From assembly GCF_038024065.1 (NCBI RefSeq), contig NZ_CP150667.1:248001-312000 (forward strand): a DNA stretch of 64,000 nt. The letters are read 5' to 3'. The position numbers were made by a program, and so were the translations under genes. Under the pieces are notes generated by a model. It was not told the DNA's origin, made no database searches, and saw nothing but the letters and a program-made list of their open reading frames with translations. Of this stretch, positions 55,995 through 64,000 are shown in pieces; the first letter of the stretch is position 1, and every line of letters starts with the position of its first letter. Origin of the DNA: Polaribacter sejongensis. GTDB lineage: Bacteria; Bacteroidota; Bacteroidia; Flavobacteriales; Flavobacteriaceae.

Positions 55995-57596
55995 ATGTTA
56001 GACATAAATAAAGTACCATTAAAAGAAAAAATAGGATATGCTCTTGGAGATGGTGCAGCCAATATAGCTTGGAGGGGTGTTGCCGCATTTCTATTTATAT
56101 TTTATACCGATGTTTTTGGATTACATCCTGCAACAGTAGGGCTTTTAATGTTGGTATCTCGCTTTAGCGATGGTATTAGCGATATTTTAATGGGTATTAT
56201 TGGCGACAGAACCAAATCTAAATACGGTAAATTTAGACCTTGGATTTTATGGACAGCAGTCCCTTTAGGTTTAAGTCTTTCGTTACTATTTTCTAGTCCA
56301 GATTTAAACCCAACAGGTAAAATTATTTATGCCTATATCACCTACATTGCATTTACCTTAATTTATACAGCAAATAACGTTCCTTACGGAGCATTAATGG
56401 CAGTAATGACGGGTAATGATAAAGAAAGAACAAGTATTGGTTCTTTTAGAATGGTTGGGGCATTTGGAGGAGGAATGTTGGTACAAGGAGCCTTACTTTT
56501 TTTGGTTGCTTACTTTGGTAATGTAAACCCAACGATTAAAGTTGATAAATTAGATACAGAAAGATTTAAAGTGGAAGTTTCTGCACCAAAAGATGTTTTA
56601 AACGCAAATATTAAAACAGAAAACGGAATTGCTTTATTTACTTGGGATACTCTTGAGTCCGAAGAAAATATCCCTACTAAAGGAAAGAGCTTTACCATAG
56701 AAGCTAATAAAAAATACACATTTATTGTAACCGGAGAAAAAGACATCAATAAAGAATCTTTTTCAATTATAGATCAAAAGAAAGGATATAGCAACTCTAT
56801 TTATGTAATGTCTATTTTCTTAACCTTGTTTATGATTATTACTTTTTATTCAACAAAAGAAAGAGTATTGCCACCTAAAGACCAAGAAACAAACTTAAAA
56901 CAAGATCTAAAAGATTTAATTACAAACAAACCTTGGTTAATTTTATTAGCAATTGGCCTGTTATTTAATGTGTATAATTCTATAAAACAAGGAATTGTTG
57001 TAGTTTACTTTACACATTATTTAAATGATCAATTATTGGCCGCCAGTTTTATGGTTGGCTTAATGTTAGCCTCTATTGCAGGAGCAATGATTACCGCTCC
57101 TTTAGGTAAAATATTAGGAAAACGAATGTTGTTTATTTGTGCACTATTATTTTCTGGAGGTGTAAATGCATTACTAGTTTTCTGTGGTCCAAATGATATT
57201 TCTATGATTTTTACCTTAGGTATTATCTCTGAATTTGGTGCGGCAATTCTGCCTACTTTGTTCTTTGTAATGTTAGGAGATGCAGCAGATTATTCAGAAT
57301 TTAAAAACGGACGGAGAGCAACAGGATTGGTATATTCTGCAGGTTCTTTTGCAACAAAATTTGGAGGCGGAATTGCAGGTGCTATTATAGGTTTGGTTCT
57401 AGCTGCATTTCATTATAGTGGTCAAGATTCGGTGGCAATTGAAGGTGCATTGCCAGGAGTTGTTATGTTAATGAGTTGGATTCCATCCATAGTTACCATT
57501 TTAGCAGCGATTGTAATGTTCTTTTATCCGCTTACCCAGACTAAATTAGATGAAATTACATCAGAATTAAATACAAGAAGATTACTAGAAAAATAG
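55995..57596 (+). CDS. GPH-family MFS sugar:cation symporter with extra periplasmic loop
   Basis: This 533-residue inner-membrane transporter is of the glycoside-pentoside-hexuronide type. Motifs include EKIGYALGDGAANIAWRG at the start, DRTKSKYGKFRPWILW after helix 2, and GDAADYSEFKNGRRATGLVYS late in the protein. Unlike the usual members of about 450-480 residues it has a loop of about 85 residues (176-263, IKVDKLDTERFKVEV to FSIIDQKKG) between two helices. The loop is hydrophilic and beta-rich in appearance and lies on the predicted periplasmic side. It heads an operon with GH1 and a GH-A hydrolase, so the likely cargo is a glucoside or disaccharide cut inside the cell by the GH1 enzyme. 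Confidence 0.9.
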   Translation: MLDINKVPLKEKIGYALGDGAANIAWRGVAAFLFIFYTDVFGLHPATVGLLMLVSRFSDGISDILMGIIGDRTKSKYGKFRPWILWTAVPLGLSLSLLFSSPDLNPTGKIIYAYITYIAFTLIYTANNVPYGALMAVMTGNDKERTSIGSFRMVGAFGGGMLVQGALLFLVAYFGNVNPTIKVDKLDTERFKVEVSAPKDVLNANIKTENGIALFTWDTLESEENIPTKGKSFTIEANKKYTFIVTGEKDINKESFSIIDQKKGYSNSIYVMSIFLTLFMIITFYSTKERVLPPKDQETNLKQDLKDLITNKPWLILLAIGLLFNVYNSIKQGIVVVYFTHYLNDQLLAASFMVGLMLASIAGAMITAPLGKILGKRMLFICALLFSGGVNALLVFCGPNDISMIFTLGIISEFGAAILPTLFFVMLGDAADYSEFKNGRRATGLVYSAGSFATKFGGGIAGAIIGLVLAAFHYSGQDSVAIEGALPGVVMLMSWIPSIVTILAAIVMFFYPLTQTKLDEITSELNTRRLLEK

Positions 57597-57624
57597 AATA
57601 TATAAAAATATTGATACTATACTT

Positions 57625-59013
57625 ATGAATAAATTTCCGAAAGATTTTGTTTGGGGAACAGCTACATCATCATATCAGATTGAAGGAGCTAGTGATTTAG
57701 ATGGAAAAGGGCCGTCTATTTGGGATGCTTTCTGTAGCATTCCTGGTAAAATAAATAATAATGAAACAGGTGATATTGCTTGCGATCATTATCATAAATT
57801 TAAAGAAGACATACAGTTAATGAAAGAGATGGGGGTTAAAGCCTATCGTTTTTCTATTGCTTGGTCTCGTATTATGCCAACAGGAAAAGGAGCTGTTAAT
57901 GAAAAAGGAATTCAGTTTTATTCTGAGTTAATTGATGAACTTTTAAAAGCAGATATCGTGCCTTGGGTTACACTTTATCATTGGGATTTACCATTGGCGT
58001 TACAAATGGAAAATGACGGTTGGTTAAATAAAGATATTACCGATTACTTTAAAGAATATGCTGATATCTGTTTTGATAGATTTGGTGATCGTGTAAAAAA
58101 CTGGATTACATTAAATGAACCTTGGGTAGTTTCTATTTTAGGCTACGGACAAGGTGTTTTTGCTCCTGGTAGAGTTTCTAATTCAGAACCTTATTTGGCA
58201 GGACATCATTTAATTTTATCACATGCAAAAGCTGTAAAGTTATATCGAGAAAAATATACGCATCAAAAAGGAGAAATAGGAATTTCTAATAATTGCGATT
58301 GGAGAGAACCTTTAACAGATAGTAAAGAAGATAAAGACGCTGCAGAAAGAGCTCTAGAATTTTTTATCGCTTGGTTTGCAGATCCTATTTACAAAGGAGA
58401 TTATCCGAAGGTAATGAAAGAACGATTAAAAGAACGTCTTCCTTCCTTTTCTAAAGAAGAGAAAGAGTTAATTACAGGTACTTCAGACTTTTTTGGACTA
58501 AATCATTACACCACCATGTTTGCCGCAAATTCAGACGGAATTAAAAAGGAAGTTGCTGTAAATGGAAATGGAGGAATTTCTGAAGATCAGGATGTAGATT
58601 TGTCTGTAGATAAAGATTGGAAAGTAACTTTAATGGACTGGGCAGTGGTGCCTTGGGGATGTAAGAAACTTTTAAAATGGATAGATAAACGTTACAACAA
58701 ACCAAATATTTACATCACAGAAAATGGTTGTGCCTATCCAGATAAATTAATAGATGGTAAAATTGATGACCAAGAAAGGTTAGATTTTTATCAAGGATAC
58801 TTAATAGCTTGTCAAGAAGCAATACAAGATGGCGTAAATTTAAAAGGCTATTTTGCTTGGTCTTTTATGGATAATTTTGAATGGGCTCTGGGATATGAAC
58901 AAAGGTTCGGGTTGCATTATGTAGATTTTAAAACCTTAGAAAGAATTCCTAAAAAATCTGCACATTGGTTTAAAAAAGCAATAAAAAATGATAGTGCAGA
59001 AGTATCATTATAA
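57625..59013 (+). CDS. GH1 beta-glucosidase
   Basis: This cytoplasmic retaining beta-glycosidase has 462 residues, the family norm, and no signal peptide. The GH1 N-terminal signature FPKDFVWGTATSSYQIEGA is present. The acid/base is Glu165 in TLNEPW and the nucleophile Glu366 in YITENG; the sugar-binding W and E in SFMDNFEWALGYEQRFGLHYVD are also seen (SFMDNFEW, then YEQRFGLHYVD). It probably hydrolyses beta-linked disaccharides imported by the MFS transporter 28 bp upstream. Beta-glucosidase is the default activity; galactosidase or fucosidase side activity is common. Confidence 0.95.
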   Translation: MNKFPKDFVWGTATSSYQIEGASDLDGKGPSIWDAFCSIPGKINNNETGDIACDHYHKFKEDIQLMKEMGVKAYRFSIAWSRIMPTGKGAVNEKGIQFYSELIDELLKADIVPWVTLYHWDLPLALQMENDGWLNKDITDYFKEYADICFDRFGDRVKNWITLNEPWVVSILGYGQGVFAPGRVSNSEPYLAGHHLILSHAKAVKLYREKYTHQKGEIGISNNCDWREPLTDSKEDKDAAERALEFFIAWFADPIYKGDYPKVMKERLKERLPSFSKEEKELITGTSDFFGLNHYTTMFAANSDGIKKEVAVNGNGGISEDQDVDLSVDKDWKVTLMDWAVVPWGCKKLLKWIDKRYNKPNIYITENGCAYPDKLIDGKIDDQERLDFYQGYLIACQEAIQDGVNLKGYFAWSFMDNFEWALGYEQRFGLHYVDFKTLERIPKKSAHWFKKAIKNDSAEVSL

Positions 59014-59025
59014 TTAAAAGAGAAT

Positions 59026-60402
59026 ATGAAAAATATATTAAAATTTACAATCATTATTATTGGAATCTTTTTTGGTTGCAACAAACCAATAGATAAAATA
59101 GAAGAAACAACAGCAACAAGAATAACAACAGCAAAACCTATAAGTCCATATTTCTTTGGTCAGAATTTGTGGTTAACAAATAGGGCAGAAGGTAGACCAG
59201 GTTACATTCAAGAATCTCTTTGGGGAAAAGTAAAAGAAAGTGGGCCAAAAATCATTAGAATTGGCGGTAATGGTTATGATGTTAAAATGCCACCTATGGA
59301 GACTTTAGAAACTTGGGTAAAATCTATTAAAAAAATTGGTGCAGAACCGTTATTTCAAGTTTCTAAATTAGAATCTGCAGAAAGAGCTGCCGAATTAGTA
59401 AAACATTTTAGTAAAGATAGTTTAAAAGTTAAATATTGGTCTATTGGAAATGAACCTTACGGAATGTCTAAATGGTCTATAGATTCAATTTCTAACATGA
59501 TAAAAACGTATGCAACGGCTATGAAAGTTGTAGACCCAACAATTAAGATTTTTGTTCCAGATGCAGCCTCATATTATAATGATTTATACGAAGCATTACT
59601 GTTAAGTGATGAAAAAAGTGTTGCTGGACGTGATGAAAATGGAAATTGGTATATAGATGGTGTAAATTTTCACTCGTACCCTAATGGAAAGGAATATACG
59701 AGAAAAGATGTTATTTTTAATTCTGTAGACAAAATTCGTGGTCAAATTTTAAGTTTAAAAGAAGATATAGATGCCTCTAATTTAAAATATAATAGAACAG
59801 GAGATGCTGCATTAACTTGGGGACTTACAGAATTTAATATTACGTATTCTAACCCAGATGACTTAAGTATAGAAGGTATTTCTGTACCTTCATTTATAAA
59901 CGGTCAGTTTTGGGTAGATGTATTTTCTTTATCAATGGAATATGAAGCTTTTTGTGTAACCCCTTGGTGTATTCAAGAAAGTGATGTTGCAAAAACCTAT
60001 TTTGGTTATATTGGTAGTCCACCAAACTTTACACCTCATTCTACGTATTACCACATGCAAATGATGTCAGAAAACATAACAGGAAACTATGTTAAAATGA
60101 CTAGTAATAAAGGATACTTTAAGATTTTAGGTTCTGAAAATGAAGCTCAAAATAGTTTCTTATTAATGAATCAAAGTGAAAAAGACTCTTACAATTTTGA
60201 TTTGAACTCTTTAAACAAAAACACAAAAGATGATTTGATTTTAACATCAGAAAACGAATTAAAAGCTAATTTTAAAGGAACAATTGCCCCAAACAGTACA
60301 ATGGTGCTTGTTTTTAATAAAAGTGGAGTTCTTAAAAAACAAATTCTTTACACCATTGAAATGGCAAAAAATAATAAAGCTCCAGAGGTAATCGTATTTT
60401 AA
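59026..60402 (+). CDS. Clan GH-A-like glycoside hydrolase lipoprotein, family unassigned
   Basis: This 458-residue lipoprotein (lipobox FFGC, Cys18) has a TIM-barrel retaining hydrolase layout. The candidate acid/base is Glu143 in YWSIGNEPYG and the candidate nucleophile Glu269 in GLTEFNITYS. PISPYFFGQNLWL near the start and a small C-terminal beta-domain (about 380-458) recall GH51, GH44 or related GH-A members, but I cannot fix the family. It likely acts in the periplasm or at the cell surface and feeds the MFS/GH1 pair. It lies 12 bp after GH1 and ends the operon. Confidence 0.8.
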   Translation: MKNILKFTIIIIGIFFGCNKPIDKIEETTATRITTAKPISPYFFGQNLWLTNRAEGRPGYIQESLWGKVKESGPKIIRIGGNGYDVKMPPMETLETWVKSIKKIGAEPLFQVSKLESAERAAELVKHFSKDSLKVKYWSIGNEPYGMSKWSIDSISNMIKTYATAMKVVDPTIKIFVPDAASYYNDLYEALLLSDEKSVAGRDENGNWYIDGVNFHSYPNGKEYTRKDVIFNSVDKIRGQILSLKEDIDASNLKYNRTGDAALTWGLTEFNITYSNPDDLSIEGISVPSFINGQFWVDVFSLSMEYEAFCVTPWCIQESDVAKTYFGYIGSPPNFTPHSTYYHMQMMSENITGNYVKMTSNKGYFKILGSENEAQNSFLLMNQSEKDSYNFDLNSLNKNTKDDLILTSENELKANFKGTIAPNSTMVLVFNKSGVLKKQILYTIEMAKNNKAPEVIVF

Positions 60403-60429
60403 AAAAGAATACATACTAAAAGGAAACTT

Positions 60430-60485
60430 TTAACTTCTTTGAACAACTCTTAATTGTAAGAAATGTTCGAAGAAGTTAATTTTAT
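60430..60485 (+). terminator. Terminator after the GH1 operon
   Basis: A 16-bp stem (arms 60430-60445 and 60464-60479, one G-U pair) with an 18-nt loop runs into TTTTATT. It separates the operon from the HTCS gene. Confidence 0.8.
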
Positions 60486-60635
60486 TAATACCAAATGCTC
60501 AATTTAATGAGTACTTTAAATAACAAGAAACATTACCTTTAATAAAAAATAAAATATATTATTTGTTAAGTTTCTAAGGTTAGCTTATTTTACATAAGTT
60601 TATTTTTTTTAAGCTATTAGAGTAATAACATCCTC

Positions 60636-63600
60636 ATGAAAAACATATATTTCTATTTTCTGCTATTTATTATTTCGTTTTCTTCTAATGCTCAAAAATT
60701 AGATTTAAAGTTTAATACAGTAGAATACAACGACAACTTTCCTCAAAGTAATATTTCTGTAATTACTCAAAGTAAAAGAGGGTTTATTTGGATGGGAACA
60801 GATAATGGTTTATTGCGTTATGACGGTTATAATTTTATACGATATTATACCAAAAATAGAGAAGATGGTACTATTAGCGATAACAAGATAAATACTATTT
60901 ACGAGGATGTAAATGAAAATTTATGGGTTGGAACAAATCATGGAGTTAACCTTTATAATAGAAATACAAATGATTTTAAAATTATTGATATTCTAAAAAC
61001 AAAAGGAGGTAGAAACTATATTTCTTCGTTTGTAGAAGATGATCAAAACAATTTGTGGGTTGGTACTTTTGGAGGCGTAAGAAAAATTGATAAGGAAAAT
61101 CATTTATTAAAAGATGTTTTTAAAACAACAAATCCTAGTTTAAGTAATAGCAAGGTCTATTCTTTATTTTACGATAAAGAACATGGTGTTTTAGTTGGCA
61201 CAAATGCTGGTTTAAAAAGTTTTAATCCTGAAACAGGTTTCCCAATAGAATTACCTTTATCAATAAAAGAGAACAAGTTATTTCATCAAAATAGAATTTT
61301 AAAAATAGTAAAGGACCACCAAGGAGATTTGTGGTTTGCAACGGAACGTGCAGGGGTATATATGTTCTCGAAACGTAGTAATAAATTTATAGCTATTAAA
61401 CATTTAGAAAGTGATAAAAATACAATTTCATCTAATAATGTAAAAGATATTTTATCTATTGATACTAATACTATTTGGTTTGCTACAGATAACGGTTTAA
61501 ATGTTTTTAAAAAAGATACACAAGAATTTTTTAGCTATCAACACAATCAAATAATAGCATCAACAATTAGTGATAATAATATAACTAGTTTATTAAAAGA
61601 TAGAGAAAACAGTGTTTGGTTAGGAACAAAGATTGGTAGTATTAATTTTTACAATGAATGTAATTCTAATTTTGTTAATATAAATGAAAGTATAGAAGGA
61701 GAGTTTGGTTTAAACAATAGTATTGTTAATGCATTAGCCAGTGATGTTGACGGCTCATTATGGGCAGGAACAAATGGAGGTGGTTTAAATCATTTAAACT
61801 TTAAAACTAGCGTTAGAAAATCTTATTTTATAAATTCCTTTAATGGAAATGGTGCAAACGTTATAAATTCTGTTGAAAATAAAAATGAGAATACTCTTTT
61901 ATGTGGAACATTAATAGGCTTATTCGAATTTAATAAAAAGAAAAAAACATTTCGTAAAATAACCATAAATGATAAGGATGTTCAAGTAACTTCTCTTGCT
62001 GTAGATAACGAAACTATTTGGGTTGGTACAGACGGAAATGGATTAATTGAAGTTTCTAAAAACGGTGATATTAAAAATTATATTAAAGATACTTCTAAGA
62101 ACTCTATTAGTGATAACTTTATTATAGACATAAATAAAGTTGAAGAAGGTTTATGGATTTCTACACAGTTTGGACTAGATTTTTATAATAAAAACACGTC
62201 AACATTTACAACTTATTTTAAAAGTGAAAAAGCATATTCACTACCTAACAATACATTAACGACTGTTTTTACAGATTCTAAAAATAGACTTTGGATTGGC
62301 TTAGGATATGGAGGTTTAACTTATTTTGATAAAAATAATAATAAGTTTTATCTAATAGATGAAGGTCTTGGGTTAACCGATGATACTATAAAAAGTATTG
62401 CAGAAGATAATGATGGTAATTTATGGGTAAGTTCTAATAATTTACTGTTTAAAATAAAATTTAATGAATTTAGTATTCCTTTTATAAAATCAAATCTAGA
62501 AATTCTAAGTTATGGTACTAAAAACGGAATTACTGTTAAAAGTTATTCCATTAATTGTTCTGAGAATATAGAAAATAAAATTGCTTTTGGAGGTGGTAAA
62601 GGTTTCGTGTTATTTGATCCAAACACCATTAAAAAAACAAAAAAAGAAAGTGAAATAGTTCTTACAAAATTAATGGTTAATAATGAAGAAGTGAAATTCT
62701 CTATAGATAACCCAATTTTAAAAAAAGATATTTCTGAAGCATCGGAAATAACGGTAAACCATAATCAAAAATTTATAGGACTTCAATTTAGTTCTTTAAA
62801 TTTTATTCATACCGAAAAAAATAATTACGCCTATAAATTAGAGAGCACCTTTGATAAAGGTGATTGGCAGAATATTGGTACGCAAAATAACATAAACTTG
62901 GCCGCTTTAGAAGCCGGAACCTATGTTTTAAAGTTAAAATCATTACATCAAGAAGGTCTAGAAAACCCAACATTAGTAAAATCATTAAAAATTAAAATAC
63001 TTCCACCATGGTGGCAAACTAATTTAGCTTATTTTCTATACCTACTACTTTTATTGTCTATTATCTTTTTAATTATGAATTTTATTAGAAGTAAAATGTA
63101 CATTAAACAGGCGCTTGTATTAAAACAAACAGAAAGTATAAGACAGAAAGAGCTTTATAATATGAAGTTAGACTTTTTTACGAATATATCTCATGAAATA
63201 AGAACACCTTTAACACTTATTAAAGGACCTGTAGAAGAGCTTTTAGAATTAAATAAGGAGGATGAAAAAAACTATAAAAAACTTTTAAATATCAAGAAAA
63301 ATTCAGAAAGATTATTAAACCTGATTAATGAGCTTTTAGATTTTAGAAAAATTGAAAGTAAGCAAGCTAAACTCTTTTGCGAAGAAAAAGATATTGTACA
63401 ATTTTGTTTCGATATTTTTGAATCTTTTAAGGGACTTGCAGTTAAAAAGAATATTGATTACAAATTTGTAATGAACTCTAAAGCAATCCCTCTTTTATTT
63501 GATACATATCAAATGGAAAAAGTTATCTACAACTTGTTAGGTAATGCTTTTAAATTTACTAAGAAAAATGGGAAAATAGTACTTTCTATTGAAGAAGTAG

Positions 63601-64000
63601 CAGAGGATAATAATTGGGTAGAAATAAAAATAAAGGATAATGGAATTGGTATTCCAAAAGGTAGTAAAACCAACGTTTTTAAAAGCTTTTTTCAATTAAA
63701 TGAAAGAGGATATAAAAATGTAGGTAGTGGTATTGGTTTGGCATTATCTAAAACAATTGTAGAGCTACATTTAGGAAAATTAACGATCGAAAATGAAGAT
63801 AGTTCTTGGACTAATACTGTCTTTAAAATCTCATTACAGAAAGGTAAAGAACATTTAAAAACACCTTATGCAATAGAAAACAAGATAACAATTGATGATC
63901 CAGTTTCTATTATACCAACTATAGAAACACCTATTTCTCAAATTATACAAAACAACAATGGTAGTCATGAACAAGAAAATTTTGAAAATGATACTAGCAA
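60636..64000 (+). CDS. Hybrid two-component system sensor (HTCS), C-terminus outside window
   Basis: This partial gene has 1121 complete codons from ATG 60636 to the right edge. It has a signal peptide (IYFYFLLFIISFSSNAQ) and a series of Reg_prop propeller blades (FIWMGTDNGLLRYDG, NLWVGTNHGVNLYN and others). A Y_Y_Y domain (about 700-790), a membrane helix (about 795-817) and HisKA with His853 in TNISHEIRTPLT follow. HATPase_c shows DNGIGIP and GSGIGLALS. The receiver and AraC domains would follow past the edge. It is more distant from the other two HTCS than they are from each other. As the nearest regulator it may control the MFS-GH1-GH operon upstream or a further PUL to the right. Confidence 0.93.
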   Translation, partial: MKNIYFYFLLFIISFSSNAQKLDLKFNTVEYNDNFPQSNISVITQSKRGFIWMGTDNGLLRYDGYNFIRYYTKNREDGTISDNKINTIYEDVNENLWVGTNHGVNLYNRNTNDFKIIDILKTKGGRNYISSFVEDDQNNLWVGTFGGVRKIDKENHLLKDVFKTTNPSLSNSKVYSLFYDKEHGVLVGTNAGLKSFNPETGFPIELPLSIKENKLFHQNRILKIVKDHQGDLWFATERAGVYMFSKRSNKFIAIKHLESDKNTISSNNVKDILSIDTNTIWFATDNGLNVFKKDTQEFFSYQHNQIIASTISDNNITSLLKDRENSVWLGTKIGSINFYNECNSNFVNINESIEGEFGLNNSIVNALASDVDGSLWAGTNGGGLNHLNFKTSVRKSYFINSFNGNGANVINSVENKNENTLLCGTLIGLFEFNKKKKTFRKITINDKDVQVTSLAVDNETIWVGTDGNGLIEVSKNGDIKNYIKDTSKNSISDNFIIDINKVEEGLWISTQFGLDFYNKNTSTFTTYFKSEKAYSLPNNTLTTVFTDSKNRLWIGLGYGGLTYFDKNNNKFYLIDEGLGLTDDTIKSIAEDNDGNLWVSSNNLLFKIKFNEFSIPFIKSNLEILSYGTKNGITVKSYSINCSENIENKIAFGGGKGFVLFDPNTIKKTKKESEIVLTKLMVNNEEVKFSIDNPILKKDISEASEITVNHNQKFIGLQFSSLNFIHTEKNNYAYKLESTFDKGDWQNIGTQNNINLAALEAGTYVLKLKSLHQEGLENPTLVKSLKIKILPPWWQTNLAYFLYLLLLLSIIFLIMNFIRSKMYIKQALVLKQTESIRQKELYNMKLDFFTNISHEIRTPLTLIKGPVEELLELNKEDEKNYKKLLNIKKNSERLLNLINELLDFRKIESKQAKLFCEEKDIVQFCFDIFESFKGLAVKKNIDYKFVMNSKAIPLLFDTYQMEKVIYNLLGNAFKFTKKNGKIVLSIEEVAEDNNWVEIKIKDNGIGIPKGSKTNVFKSFFQLNERGYKNVGSGIGLALSKTIVELHLGKLTIENEDSSWTNTVFKISLQKGKEHLKTPYAIENKITIDDPVSIIPTIETPISQIIQNNNGSHEQENFENDTS

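Noticed and set aside
1..64000. CRISPR arrays, tRNA genes, insertion sequences or prophage genes
   Set aside because: No spaced direct repeats, tRNA-like cloverleaf, transposase or integrase reading was found.

Overview
The window looks like a chromosomal segment of a marine-type member of the Bacteroidota, probably Flavobacteriaceae. The DNA is strongly AT-rich. It carries SusC/SusD pairs, hybrid two-component sensors (HTCS) with Y_Y_Y and AraC domains, lipoprotein signals, a type IX secretion (T9SS) C-terminal signal and an ECF-sigma/FecR pair, all hallmarks of polysaccharide utilisation loci (PULs) in this phylum. No tRNA, rRNA, CRISPR array or intact insertion sequence was seen.

Region 1 (1-37.6 kb) is one large uronate-type PUL. 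On the minus strand it has a truncated HTCS (1-2412), manA, and a kduI-kduD-DUF4861 operon. On the plus strand it has a second, paralogous HTCS (7788-11936), then susC, susD and a SusE-position IPT/TIG lipoprotein. An operon follows with GH88, a parallel beta-helix protein, an SGNH esterase whose motifs are circularly permuted, a sodium/solute symporter, an FAD oxidoreductase and a heparinase II/III-family lyase, closed by a strong terminator at 27606. A further block holds a divergent GH95-like protein, a canonical GH95, a second beta-helix protein and a modular T9SS-secreted alginate-lyase-fold enzyme, closed by a terminator at 37569. Inferred flow: lyases cut a uronate-containing glycan, the esterase and GH95 enzymes trim acyl groups and fucose or galactose, SusCD imports oligosaccharides, GH88 releases the unsaturated uronate, the symporter takes up monomers, and KduI and KduD convert the uronate towards KDG. 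ManA would handle mannose. No sulfatase is present. A non-sulfated or desulfated fucosylated glucuronomannan-like glycan fits best, but this is an inference.

Region 2 (38.5-54.8 kb) contains a DsbD-type reductase and a class V PLP enzyme, then a divergent ECF sigma gene and a FecR - STN-SusC - SusD - DUF4465 - TlpA-like thioredoxin - M16 peptidase series. It contains no recognisable carbohydrate-active enzyme and looks more like peptide or protein acquisition linked to thiol redox.

Region 3 (54.8-55.8 kb) is a graveyard. It holds the 3' part of a mannonate dehydratase gene (uxuA) with a frameshift and stops, and the 3' end of a TRAP large permease (dctM) with an in-frame stop, followed by an intact terminator.

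Region 4 (56-64 kb) is a small beta-glycoside locus: a GPH-type MFS transporter with an unusual extra loop, a GH1 beta-glucosidase, a clan-GH-A-like lipoprotein hydrolase, a terminator, and a third HTCS that runs off the right edge.
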